Source of the DNA: JASFUX01 sp050050115
Lineage (GTDB): Bacteria > Pseudomonadota > Alphaproteobacteria > Caulobacterales > Maricaulaceae
Direction of reading: 5' to 3'
Length of the DNA stretch: 29,297 bases
NCBI GenBank assembly: GCA_050050115.1
Contig: JASFUX010000012.1
Span: 1-29,297, forward strand
Positions 7,846 through 17,200 of this stretch are shown piece by piece. The position numbers and the translations under genes are program-made. Positions within the stretch are counted from its first letter, which is position 1. Each line of letters begins with the position of its first letter. A model generated the notes under the pieces. That model was not told where the DNA came from and made no database searches. It saw nothing but the letters and a program-made list of their open reading frames with translations.

Positions 7846-8654
7846 GCGAACCGTTCGACCTTGAAGGCCGCATCGCCGTCGTCACCGGCGCGGCCAGCGG
7901 CATCGGCGCCGGGCTCGCCCGCGTGCTCGCCGAGCGTGGCTGCCACCTCGCCCTCGCCGACGTGAACGAGGTGGGTCTCGCCGAGACCGCGCGGCAGGTC
8001 GCGAGCAACGAGCGCAAGGTGACGACGCACAAGCTCGACGTCGCCGACCGGGATGCGGTCAAGGCCTTCGCTGAGGAGGTCCGGGCCGAGCACGGCGGCG
8101 CGCACGTCCTGATCAACAACGCCGGCGTCGCGGTCTCGGGCACGTTCGAGCAGGTCTCCGAAGAAGATTTCGACTGGCTGTTGTCGATCAACTTCCACGG
8201 CGTCGTCTCGATGACGCGCGCTTTCCTCCCCCTCTTACGCGAGGCGGACGCGGGTCACATCGCCAACGTCTCCTCAATCTTCGGGATCATCGCGCCCGCC
8301 GGCCAGACCGCCTACAGCGCCTCGAAGTTCGGCGTGCGCGGTTTCACCGATGCGCTGCGGCACGAGCTGGCAGGCTCCTCGATCGGCGTGACGACGATCC
8401 ATCCGGGCGGGATCAACACCAGCATCGCCAAGAGCGCCCGCGTCGCCGAGGACGCGCCACCGCCGGACTTCGAGCGTATAGAGAAGGCTCTGGTCATGCC
8501 GCCCGACCAAGCCGCCCACATCATCGTTCGCGCGATCGAGAAGCGGAAGCCGCGCGTGCTCGTCGGCGCGGACGCCAAGCGGGCGGCTTTGATTGAACGT
8601 TTGATGCCCTCGACCTACTGGGACCTGGTGGCGCGCAATTTCGGAATGAAGTGA
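7842..8654 (+). CDS. Short-chain dehydrogenase/reductase (SDR)
   Basis: This is a 270-residue classical SDR that oxidises or reduces a hydroxyl/carbonyl with NAD(P). The cofactor motif TGAASGIG is at residues 15-22, NNAG at 92-95, the structural Asn at 117, the catalytic Ser in NVSS (144-145), and YSASK with Tyr158 and Lys162. All catalytic residues are present. The ATG overlaps the stop of the EthA-like monooxygenase by 4 bp, so translation is coupled. The pair suggests sequential steps, for example alcohol to ketone by this enzyme and ketone to ester by the monooxygenase. That order is an inference. Substrate specificity cannot be read from the sequence. Confidence 0.92.
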   Translation: MSEPFDLEGRIAVVTGAASGIGAGLARVLAERGCHLALADVNEVGLAETARQVASNERKVTTHKLDVADRDAVKAFAEEVRAEHGGAHVLINNAGVAVSGTFEQVSEEDFDWLLSINFHGVVSMTRAFLPLLREADAGHIANVSSIFGIIAPAGQTAYSASKFGVRGFTDALRHELAGSSIGVTTIHPGGINTSIAKSARVAEDAPPPDFERIEKALVMPPDQAAHIIVRAIEKRKPRVLVGADAKRAALIERLMPSTYWDLVARNFGMK

Positions 8655-8670
8655 GGGGCGGACAGCGTTC

Positions 8671-10161
8671 ATGACTGACAGCGTCTTCATCGGCGGAGCT
8701 GACGACGGCCCGCAATCTCTTCTCTTGAAGCGCGCCAACCGGCACGGCCTGATCGCCGGCGCGACCGGCACCGGCAAGACGGTGACCTTGCAGATCCTCG
8801 CCCAGGGTTTCTCCGACGCCGGCGTTCCGGTGTTCGCCGCGGACGTCAAAGGCGACCTCTCCGGCATCGGCGTGGCGGGAGCGGAGACCCACAAGCTGCA
8901 TGACAAGCTCGTGGCGCGCGCGCAGAAGATCGGCCTCGATTCGTTCGACTACGCCGCTGCGCCGACGGTGTTCTGGGACCTTTTGGGCAAGCAAGGCCAT
9001 CCGGTGCGCGCGACCGTCTCGGAGATGGGCCCGCTCCTGCTCGCGCGGCTGCTCGACTTGAACGAGGTGCAGGAGGGCGTGCTGACGATCGCCTTCGAGC
9101 TGGCCGACGACGAGGACATGCTGCTGCTCGATCTGAAAGACCTGCGCGCGCTCCTGACCTTCATCTCGGAGAACCGGAAGGACATCGGCGCGCGCTACGG
9201 CAACGTCTCGCCCGCCTCGGTGGGCGCGATCCAGCGGCGGCTCCTGGTGCTCGAGCGCGAGGGCGCGGAGGCCTTCTTCGGCGAGCCGGCGCTGCGGCTT
9301 GCGGACTTCATGCGCACCGACCTCAACGGCAAGGGGATCGTCAACATCCTGGCCGCGGACAAGCTGATGGCCAGCCCGCGGCTTTATTCGACGTTCCTGC
9401 TCTGGCTCCTCTCGGAGCTGTTCGAGGAGCTGCCCGAGGTGGGCGATCCGGATAAGCCGCGGCTCGTCTTCTTCTTCGACGAGGCGCACCTGCTCTTCTC
9501 CCAGGCCCCCAAGGCGCTGATCGAGAAGGTCGAGCAGGTGGTCAAGCTGATCCGCTCGAAAGGCGTCGGCGTGTTCTTCGTCACGCAAAACCCGCGCGAC
9601 GTGCCCGACAGCGTGCTCGCCCAGCTCGGCGCGCGCGTGCAGCACGCCCTGCGCGCCTACACCCCGTCCGAGCGCCGCGCGGTCAAGGCCGCTTCGGACT
9701 CGTTCCGCCCCAACCCCGCCTTCGACACGGAGACGACGATCACGCAGCTCGGCGTCGGCGAGGCGCTGGTTTCGACCTTGGACGAGAAGGGCGCGCCCAG
9801 CGTGGTTGCGCGCACCTTGATCCGGCCGCCCTCTTCCCGCCTCGGCCCGGCGACCGCGGCCGAGCGCAAGGCGCTGATCGCGGAAAGCCCCGTCGCCGGC
9901 CAGTACGACAAGCCGGTCGATCGGGAGTCCGCATACGAAATACTGCAAAAGCGCATGGAGGACGCCGCCAAGGAAGAGGCCAAGGCGGAGGAGCGCGCTG
10001 CGAAAGAGAAGGCGCGCGGCAAGCGCTCTCGCTCGAGCCGGTCGCGGCGCGGCGGGCGGCAGAGCTACACCGAAGCGGCGGTCAAGTCGGCGCTGCGTAC
10101 GGCCTCAAGCAGCCTGGCGCGGCAACTGGTGCGCGGCATCCTCGGCGGGTTTCGCCGCTAG
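8671..10161 (+). CDS. yjgR: YjgR-like HerA/FtsK-superfamily ATPase (DUF853)
   Basis: This 496-residue P-loop ATPase is close in length to E. coli YjgR (about 500). Walker A GATGTGKT is at residues 30-37, and Walker B is in LVFFFDEAHLLF with Asp270-Glu271. The family-typical segments FAADVKGDLSG, TVSEMGPLLLARLLDLN and FVTQNPRDVPDSVLAQLG are present. The C-terminal ~60 residues are a charged Lys/Glu/Ala helix followed by a strongly basic RSRSSRSRRGGRQ tail and a short hydrophobic end. YjgR proteins are annotated as HerA-like helicases but have no firmly known role. The gene starts 16 bp after the SDR stop, with GAGGGG in the gap, and so looks like the third gene of that operon. Its 3' end overlaps the convergent PAS-like gene. 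Confidence 0.92.
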   Translation: MTDSVFIGGADDGPQSLLLKRANRHGLIAGATGTGKTVTLQILAQGFSDAGVPVFAADVKGDLSGIGVAGAETHKLHDKLVARAQKIGLDSFDYAAAPTVFWDLLGKQGHPVRATVSEMGPLLLARLLDLNEVQEGVLTIAFELADDEDMLLLDLKDLRALLTFISENRKDIGARYGNVSPASVGAIQRRLLVLEREGAEAFFGEPALRLADFMRTDLNGKGIVNILAADKLMASPRLYSTFLLWLLSELFEELPEVGDPDKPRLVFFFDEAHLLFSQAPKALIEKVEQVVKLIRSKGVGVFFVTQNPRDVPDSVLAQLGARVQHALRAYTPSERRAVKAASDSFRPNPAFDTETTITQLGVGEALVSTLDEKGAPSVVARTLIRPPSSRLGPATAAERKALIAESPVAGQYDKPVDRESAYEILQKRMEDAAKEEAKAEERAAKEKARGKRSRSSRSRRGGRQSYTEAAVKSALRTASSSLARQLVRGILGGFRR

Positions 10162-10740
10162 CCGCAGAACCGGCGCAGCGGGCGCCGCGGCGCGGGGTTG
10201 ATCGATCACCGCAAAAGTGACGTGGCGCAGCGTTTCAAAGCCGGACGAGCCGAGCACCGGCCGGGTGATCGAGGCGCGCAGCTCGACCGACAGCGCTTCG
10301 CCGACGCCGTCGTGCAGCCGCGCGGCGCAGCGAAACTCGTTCTGGTCATGCGCAAGCGCGCGGGAAAAGCGCACCAGCGGCTCGATCAGGTCGGCGCGGA
10401 ACACTTCGCCCGCGCGGTCCATCAGCTCGTCGCAGTCGGTCATCTTGAAGACGCGCAGCGCGGCCCGGTTCGCGTCGACCAGCCGCACGCCGCAGACCGC
10501 ATCGAGCAGCGCGCGCGGCGGCGTCGCGCCCAGGTTCACGCCGGCGAGGCTGGAGACGTCCAACGTCAGCGCGGCGATCGGGTGCTCGGCCGTCTCGGCG
10601 CGCTGCGCCAGGGCGCACTTCAAGGCTTCGATCTGACGCTGCAGCGTCTCGATGCGCTCGTCCTGTTCGCGCGCGCGCTGCGCCTGCTGGACGCGTTCGA
10701 CCTCAATGGCGCGACGTAGATCTGTGAGGACGCTCTGCAT
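10105..10740 (-). CDS. Small coiled-coil plus PAS-like protein
   Basis: From the ATG at 10740 this is a 211-residue protein. Residues ~1-45 form a charged Gln/Arg/Glu heptad-like helix (IEVERVQQAQRAREQDERIE), a likely coiled coil. The centre (about 75-185) resembles a PAS fold: GVRLVDANRAALRVF is the usual ANxAAL(R)xF helix, and the region ends in a hydrophobic strand ETLRHVTFAVID. No kinase, HTH or cyclase domain follows, so it may be a stand-alone sensor or partner protein. The tail is Ala/Pro-rich. The frame remains open upstream to a TTG at 10917, but that region holds the palindromes of the gshB promoter, so the inner ATG is preferred although its ribosome site is weak. The last 57 bp overlap the end of yjgR on the other strand. 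Confidence 0.6.
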   Translation of the reverse strand: MQSVLTDLRRAIEVERVQQAQRAREQDERIETLQRQIEALKCALAQRAETAEHPIAALTLDVSSLAGVNLGATPPRALLDAVCGVRLVDANRAALRVFKMTDCDELMDRAGEVFRADLIEPLVRFSRALAHDQNEFRCAARLHDGVGEALSVELRASITRPVLGSSGFETLRHVTFAVIDQPRAAAPAAPVLRLAAKPAEDAAHQLPRQAA

Positions 10741-10867
10741 GACGGGCTCGTGGATTGGCGCGTTGGTCCAAGCGTCGGCCGCGTCTATGAACAATCCGTA
10801 TACAACACCAGCCTCGCCGGCGCTCAGCGGTCGATGCGACCGCAGGCGAGATTGAGCGTCATCGCCG

Positions 10868-10918
10868 TTGCAGCCGGCGAAATCCGCTCTACTTTGTACA
10901 AAGGCTGGTTTGTACAAA
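10868..10918 (+). promoter_or_regulatory. gshB promoter region with two TTTGTACAAA palindromes
   Basis: Two identical, perfectly palindromic decamers TTTGTACAAA lie at 10893-10902 and 10909-10918, 16 bp centre to centre, 41 bp before the gshB ATG. A possible sigma-70 promoter, TTGCAG (10868-10873) and TACTTT (10890-10895) with a 16-bp spacer, would place the first palindrome over the -10 element. This arrangement suggests a dimeric repressor binding cooperatively on nearly the same helical face. The regulator is unknown. The site also lies upstream of the divergent PAS-like gene. Confidence 0.45.
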
Positions 10919-10958
10919 AGCTAGGCGCTCCCTGTCGCGCCCCTCCCGGAGACTCCCA

Positions 10959-11903
10959 ATGCTGCGCATCGCGTTTCAGATGGACCCCATCGAGACCGTC
11001 GACGTGAACGCCGACACCACGTTCGACATCGCCATGGAGTGCATGAAGCGCGGCCATGAGTGCTGGTTTTATCTGCCCGCCGCGCTCAGCCTCGACCCCA
11101 ACGGGGTGCGGGCGCGGGGCCGACGGATCGAGGAGCTGCGGCGGGCGCAAGGCGAGCACGTCGCGCTCGGCGCCTTCGAAGAGCTCGATCTGCACGGCTT
11201 CGACGTCGTCTTCCTGCGCCAGGACCCGCCGTTCGACATGGCCTACATCACCTCGACGCACCTGCTCGAGCATCTCCAGCCCAAGACGTTGGTGGTCAAC
11301 GACCCGGCCAGCGTGCGCAACGCGCCCGAAAAGCTGTTCGTCACCCGGTTCAAGGATCTGATGCCGGAGACGCTGATCTCGTCCGACCAGGCGCGGCTGA
11401 TCGCCTTCTTCGAGGCCTACAAGGACATCATCATCAAGCCGCTCTACGGCAACGGCGGCGCGGGCGTGTTCCGCGTTCGCCAAGGCGATGAGAACCTCAC
11501 CTCGCTGATCGAGCTGTTCACGTCGCAGTCGCGCGAACCGCTGATCGCGCAGCGCTACCTGCCCGACATCAGGAACGGCGACAAGCGGATCATCCTGATC
11601 GACGGCGAGCCGGTCGGCGCGATCAACCGCATCCCGGCCGAGGGCGAGGTGCGCGCCAATCTGCACGTCGGCGGCACGGCCGCGGAGACGCAGCTCACCA
11701 AGCGCGACCAAGAAATCTGCACGGCGATCGGACCTGAGCTTCGAGAACGCGGACTGGTGTTCGTCGGCATCGACGTGATCGGCGACTACATCACCGAGAT
11801 CAACGTCACCTCCCCCACCGGCGTGCAGGAGCTGCGCAAACTGTCCGGGATCGACGCCTCGGCGCTGCTGGTCGACGCGGTCGAGGCGAAGGCGCGGCGC
11901 TGA
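10959..11903 (+). CDS. gshB: Glutathione synthetase
   Basis: This is a 314-residue ATP-grasp ligase that joins gamma-glutamylcysteine and glycine to make glutathione in the cytoplasm; the length is normal for the family. Family signatures are easily seen: FQMDPIE near the N-terminus, FLRQDPPFDMAYI (about residues 86-98), VVNDPASVRNAPEKLF, IIKPLYGNGGAGVFR (the ATP-grasp lid region), GDKRIILIDGEPVGA, and the C-terminal GIDVIGDYITEINVTSPTG with the Mg-binding Glu/Asn. GGAG precedes the ATG at 10959. It is transcribed alone: the divergent PAS-like gene is upstream, and the convergent receptor gene begins 26 bp beyond its stop. Confidence 0.97.
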   Translation: MLRIAFQMDPIETVDVNADTTFDIAMECMKRGHECWFYLPAALSLDPNGVRARGRRIEELRRAQGEHVALGAFEELDLHGFDVVFLRQDPPFDMAYITSTHLLEHLQPKTLVVNDPASVRNAPEKLFVTRFKDLMPETLISSDQARLIAFFEAYKDIIIKPLYGNGGAGVFRVRQGDENLTSLIELFTSQSREPLIAQRYLPDIRNGDKRIILIDGEPVGAINRIPAEGEVRANLHVGGTAAETQLTKRDQEICTAIGPELRERGLVFVGIDVIGDYITEINVTSPTGVQELRKLSGIDASALLVDAVEAKARR

Positions 11904-11929
11904 GGCGGCTCGTCCCTGCTGCGAGAGCT

Positions 11930-14068
11930 TCAGCGCGCAATGTGCAAGCGGACGAAGACGCCTCGAGCCGCCCCAGGCAGGCGCTCGCCCAGACCCACGT
12001 CCGAACCTGCGATGCGATTGTAGCCGGCGAGATGATCCCGATACGTATGATCAAGAAGGTTCTCGACGCCGGCCGACAGTTCCACGCCGTCGGCCACCGC
12101 CCACTCTCCGTAGAGGTTCAAGATGACGTATCCAGGCGTCTCGGCTTCCGAGTTGGTTGCTGAAACCTCGCTTTGTTCGGCGACAGCGCGCGTCTCCAGC
12201 GTCGCCGACCAGTCGCTGGCGTCGTAGGTAAGACCGACAGTGAGGTTCGCGGGCGCCACGCGGTAGAGGTTGTCGTTGATGTCGCGGCGCTCTCCGCGCA
12301 CGTAGGACGCGGTGGCGTCGACCCGCCATGCGGCCGACAGGTTGAGGCCCGCGTCAACGTCGACGCCGTAAAGCCGCGCGTCGACGTTGGCGAAGCGCAA
12401 GGGCGTCGGATCGCCGTTCATTGCGGCGACCATCTCCTGGGGCGTGTCCGCGACGCCTGGCGTGTCGTCGAACGACACCCCCTGGATGTAGTCGTCCACT
12501 TGGCGAACGAAGGCGGTCGGGCGCACGTAGGCGTCGCGCGTGCGATAGTCAAAACCCGCCTCTGCGATCCAAGCGGTCTCCGGCTCCAGGGCGAGGTCGC
12601 CCACGTAGATGTTGCCGTCCGCGAGCCCGCCGCTCGCGTTGGTCGGCAGCCAGGCAAAGCGCTCGAGATAACCCGGCGCGCGCGTTTTTCTTGCAAGCGT
12701 GAAGCGCCACGACAGCCCGTCCTCGGGTCGCGTCCACAGGCGCGCCACGGCGTCGACCGTCGTGTCCTCGCGGGTTCGATCGGCGGCGTTGAACGCCGCG
12801 GCCAGCATCGTCGGCCCCATCGGCACGGCCGCGCCGACTTCGGCCAGGCCCGCCTCCGCTTGGTGTCTGTCTGCGCGCAGGCCGAACTCTGCCTCGAACA
12901 CGCCGAGCGAACCCGTCCACTCGGCGAACACGCCTGATCTCTGAAGCGTGATGTCCGGCAGAGAATTCAGATAGAAAGCAGGATTGTTCGGATTGGTGAT
13001 GGTCACGTCCCGTTCGACGTCTTCAACGTCGAGCCCCGCGAGCAGCTCGCCGTCCGCAAACGGAAAGCCGACCGCCGCTTCGAACCCGCGCGTGGTCGCA
13101 TCAGCAAAGGTCTGGCGTTGCCCCATCGGCGCCGGCGCGGGGCGGGAGGCGAAGTTGTTCATCGCATGGGTAACGTCCGCGTAGCTCGCCGACGCCGTAA
13201 ACGTCACGTCGCCGAAGTCGCCCTCATAGCCCGCCCGCGCGAAGTCGGTGTCGAAGAAGACGATGTCCATCGGAAACGGCGGATTGCCGGTTGGTCCGGT
13301 GTTTTGGCGACGCAAGTCGAGGCTCAGCGCATGATCGCCAAATCGAGCGCCCGCCGATGCGCCGTACACGCCGCGTTCATGCGCCGATCCGGCGATGACG
13401 CCGCCAGGAAATTCAACATCGTTCCCTTCCTCGTAGGAGCCGAGGAGATTGAAGCGGAAGCTCTCGTTCGCCGCTCCCACAACGCCGCCCGCCGCGACGC
13501 TTTCGTCGACGCTGCGCGTCTGGGCTGTGGCGTCATAGCCGAATTCGAAGTCTTGGCGGCGGCCGAAATCAATGCGCTTGAAGACGGCGTTCACCCCGCC
13601 TGCGAGGCCCGGTCCCTCGCTCACGGGACTCACGCCCCGATCGACCTCAAGCGCCGAAATGAGCGGCAGCGGCGCGTAGTGGAGCGGCGGGTCCATGAGA
13701 TTCGGTCCGCCTGAAGCGAAGCGCTGACCATCAACGCGGACGTTGAGCCGCGGACCGAAGAGACCTCGATACTGGACCTGGCCCGACAGCGCGCCGTTGC
13801 CCATGCGCGCACCGCCTGGAACCCTCGCCATCAAGGCGGATGCGTCGGCGCTCTCGAGCGGCGTCCGGTCGGGCGTTTTGACGTCCGTGGTCGGCGTTTG
13901 CAGCCGCACGCCTGTGATGATGATGACGTCCTTCAGAGCCGGCTCGACCTCTTCTTGCGCCTTGGCGCCCGACGTCGCGGCGAGCAATACAATGACGACC
14001 GCCGCCTGAAGAGAAATGGCGCGAAAAGGCGTCTCCATCGCACGCGACATCCTGCTGTATACTGACAC
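11930..14068 (-). CDS. TonB-dependent outer-membrane receptor, copper (OprC/NosA) type
   Basis: This is a 712-residue outer-membrane receptor. The GTG at 14068 is chosen as start because GGGGAGGT precedes it at ideal spacing and it leads into a signal peptide (hydrophobic AAVVIVLLAATSGAKA, cut before QEEVEP). A TonB box (DVIIITG) follows, then a plug domain and a beta-barrel ending in GVENLLDHTYRDHLAGYNR. Resemblance to OprC/NosA copper receptors is seen in GGPNLMDPP (plug) and DVTHAMNNFASRP (barrel). From what I recall of OprC, copper is bound by a CxxxM-HxM site. Here Met125, His301 and Met303 align, but the Cys position is Gly121. The protein ends in LHIAR, without the usual terminal aromatic residue. 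The substrate may be copper or something else. The gene is monocistronic by context and converges on gshB. Confidence 0.88.
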   Translation of the reverse strand: MSVYSRMSRAMETPFRAISLQAAVVIVLLAATSGAKAQEEVEPALKDVIIITGVRLQTPTTDVKTPDRTPLESADASALMARVPGGARMGNGALSGQVQYRGLFGPRLNVRVDGQRFASGGPNLMDPPLHYAPLPLISALEVDRGVSPVSEGPGLAGGVNAVFKRIDFGRRQDFEFGYDATAQTRSVDESVAAGGVVGAANESFRFNLLGSYEEGNDVEFPGGVIAGSAHERGVYGASAGARFGDHALSLDLRRQNTGPTGNPPFPMDIVFFDTDFARAGYEGDFGDVTFTASASYADVTHAMNNFASRPAPAPMGQRQTFADATTRGFEAAVGFPFADGELLAGLDVEDVERDVTITNPNNPAFYLNSLPDITLQRSGVFAEWTGSLGVFEAEFGLRADRHQAEAGLAEVGAAVPMGPTMLAAAFNAADRTREDTTVDAVARLWTRPEDGLSWRFTLARKTRAPGYLERFAWLPTNASGGLADGNIYVGDLALEPETAWIAEAGFDYRTRDAYVRPTAFVRQVDDYIQGVSFDDTPGVADTPQEMVAAMNGDPTPLRFANVDARLYGVDVDAGLNLSAAWRVDATASYVRGERRDINDNLYRVAPANLTVGLTYDASDWSATLETRAVAEQSEVSATNSEAETPGYVILNLYGEWAVADGVELSAGVENLLDHTYRDHLAGYNRIAGSDVGLGERLPGAARGVFVRLHIAR

Positions 14069-14106
14069 TGAAGCACCTCCCCTCGCCCTCGTCACGGGTC
14101 GAGACC

Positions 14107-14126
14107 ACTGTTCATTTCTCGACAGT
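14107..14126 (-). promoter_or_regulatory. Inverted repeat upstream of the TonB receptor
   Basis: ACTGT and ACAGT are separated by 10 bp, about 40-60 bp before the GTG start. This could be an operator for the receptor gene. A second short dyad (TTCCG, 5-nt loop, CGGAA) lies at 14137-14151, between the kinase stop and this site. It has no T-run and is not a convincing terminator. Both could be chance in GC-rich DNA. Confidence 0.25.
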
Positions 14127-14253
14127 TGAGGTCGCCTTCCGTCGAGCGGAAAGCTAGCTGGGGAAATTGCGGGCCTGCGACAAACCGCCACTCGCCTCGC
14201 AGGAGTCGAATTGCCGATCCCGCTCACGCAGTCCGCGAACCGCCGCCGCTTCG

Positions 14254-17200
14254 CTAAGCGCGCTGTTGCTCTGCGCCAGCGTCCGCCTTGTAGATGTCGA
14301 GGTATTCCTGGATCGCCGAGACCAGCGCGTCGCGCGTCGTCGGCTTGCCGAGGTGGCCGTCCATGCCCGCCTCGATGCAGCGCTGGCGGTCCTCCGGCAT
14401 CACGTGGGCGGTGACGCCGATGATCGGGGCGCGGCGGCCGTCCTTGTCCTGCAGCGTGCGGATGCGCGTCGCCGCGCCCAGGCCGTCGAGCCGCGGCATC
14501 GAGACGTCCATCAGGACGATGTCCGGCCGGCAGATCTGATAGGCCTCGACAGCGGCGAGGCCGTCCTCGGCGACCGTGACGTCGAAGAGGTCGGAGTCGA
14601 GCATCGCCAGGGTGACCTTGACGTTGACCGGGTTGTCCTCGGCCAGCAGCACGCGGACGCGCTCGCCCAGATATTCGTCGTCCTCGTCGTCGGCGGCGGC
14701 GACCGCGGCCGTCTTGGCGGGGCGGGGCGACGGCGCGGCGACCTTTTCGGTCGGCGGCTTCGGCGCAGTTTCGGGCGCAGGTTCGGGCGCGGGCTCCGGC
14801 GCGGCTTGGGCCGGCGCAGCCTCCTCCGGCTCTTCCTCGACGGCGACGAACTCGATGTCCGCCTCCGCGGCGTTAGCGGGTTCATTCCCGGCGGGCTCAG
14901 GCGCAGGTTCGGGCTGCGGTTCGGGCGCGGGCGCTTCGACCGGCTCGATGTCCATCTCGGCGTCGACCTCGTGGAACTCGACGTGCGGCGCGTCCTCCGC
15001 CGCAGCCTCGACCGGCGACGGGGTGTCGCCGGAAGGTTCGAGCGCCGGCGTCAGCTCGGACGGGACTTCGGCGGGGACTTCGGCGGCCGGCGCCGGGGTC
15101 GCGGGCTCGAACGCCGGCGGCTTGGAAGCCGGAACCCCCGACGCCTGAGGCTCGGCGGCCTGGTCCTCAGACTCCGGCGGCAGCGGCGTCGCGCGGCCTG
15201 AAGCAAGCAGCACGGTTTCGATCTGGTCGCGCAGCGCCTGTGCGCGCGCCGGCTTGGTCAACGTCGCGTCAAACAGCTCGAGCGCACGCTCAGACGCCAT
15301 GTCCATGTGACTGACCGAGCTCAGGAGGATGAGCGGCATGCCCGCATGCGCATCCATCGCGCGCACCCGCTCGGCAAGCACGCCGCCGTGCATGTCAGGC
15401 ATCTGATAATCGAAGATCGCGGCGTCGAAAGTGTCGCCAACCCGGTCCGCCTCCGCGATCGCCGCGAGCGCCGCGACGCCGCCTTCGGCGAGCGTCGGGA
15501 TCATGCCCCAGCTGCGGCACTGTTCGTCGAGGATGTTCCGGTTGACGAGGATGTCGTCGACGATGAGCACGCGGCGCCCCGCCAGATCGACCTTGCCGTG
15601 AAGCGCCGGCGTCAAGCGCGCGTCGTGCTCGGCCGGCAGGAACACGCTCACCGTGAAGGTCGAGCCCTCGTCCGTCTTCGACTCGACGCTGATCGTCCCA
15701 CCCATGAGGTCGGTCAACCGGCGCGAGATGTTGAGGCCGAGACCCGTGCCTTCGTGCTTGCGCGTCGAAGAGCCGTCGACCTGCTCGAACAGCTCGAAAA
15801 TCGCTTCGAGCTTATCCTGCGGAATGCCGCAGCCGGTGTCAGCGATTGAAATGGTGAAATCCACCCCGCCGGCGACGGGCTGGCCGTCGACGTCGATGAG
15901 GACGTGGCCTTTGTCGGTGAACTTGACCGCGTTGCCGACGAGGTTGGTGACGACCTGGCGGACGCGGCCCTGATCGCCGATCACCTCTTCGGGCAAATCG
16001 GGGTTGTAGCGCACCAGCATCTCGAGGCCCTTCTCCTCGAGCGGGCCGGCGAACATCATCGCGACGTCTTCGATCGTGGTTCTGAGGTCGAAGTGGTCCT
16101 TGCGCAGGCGCAGCTTGCCGGCCTCGATCTTCGACAGATCGAGGATGTCGTTGATGATCGCCAGGAGCGAGTTGCCCGACTTCATGATGACGTCGAGCAT
16201 GTCGTGCTGCTTGTCGTCGAGCTCGGTGCCGGCGAGAATCTCGGCCATGCCGAGCACGCCGTTCATCGGCGTGCGGATCTCGTGGCTCATGTTCGCAAGG
16301 AACTCGGACTTGGCGCGCACGGACTCGTCGGCCTTGGTCTTCGCCTTGCGCAGCTGCGCGGCGACCTTTTCAAGCTCGCGCGTGCGATAGACGTCGTCGG
16401 TGACGTCGAGGCTGGCGATCACGAAGCCGCCTTCGGGACGCGGACGGCCGATGTCCCGGAACACGCGTCCGCCGACGACGCTGCGCTCATGGACATAGTC
16501 TTTGCCCGCACGCATCGCGCCGAGCTGCTGGTTGACGACGGCCTCGGTGTCGGTCTTGCCGAGCCAGCCCGATTCCGCCATGTGCCGCAGGCAGCCCTCG
16601 AACGGCATGCCCGGTCGCCACAGCTCGTCGGGGATGCCGGCGAGTTTGAAAACGCGTCCGGTGGTGGCCACGATGTCCAGGTCTGCGTCAAGCACGCACA
16701 GCGCCTGGCTCATCTCACCGACGATGCGGAACACGTTCTCGGTGGTCAGCGCCCGGTCGATCCGTTCGGTGACGCTGTGCGCGATGTGGTCGCTGACGAC
16801 GCGCGAGAGACCGACAAGGACGGCGCCGCGCTGCGAGATCGCGAACGTCGGGATCTGGCGCATCATCCCCGTGCGCATGCCCTTGGATTCAAACCGCTCG
16901 CGGAAACCGCGCGAGGACATGCCCTGGGCTTTGCTGACCAGATCGCCGGCGAGAAACACCCCGTCCACGGCGAGAAGCGAAAGCGCGACGTCCCCGGCGA
17001 AGGAGCCGAGGCACTCGTAGAACTTCTCGAGCGCCTTCGCGCAGGTGGGATCCGCCTTGGTCGTCGCATAGAGCATGACTTCGAGCGGCGCGAGATCGGA
17101 CACCGTCTCGCCTCCAAGCTCGGCGATCGCCGTGTAGAGCGAAACCAGCCCGCGCTCGGAAAGCACGGTCTCCTGCGAGACGCGCTGGTAGCGCGAGCGA

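Noticed and set aside
8521..9948. 475-codon minus-strand frame opposite yjgR
   Set aside because: It is a shadow frame. The plus strand encodes the Walker motifs of a recognised ATPase.
10891..10925. Resemblance of CTTTGTACAAA sequences to Gateway/lambda att cloning sites
   Set aside because: Only the short palindromic core matches; the flanking att sequence is absent and the context is native intergenic DNA.
14135..14153. Terminator for the kinase gene
   Set aside because: The stem is short with a mismatch, and no T-run follows on the minus strand.
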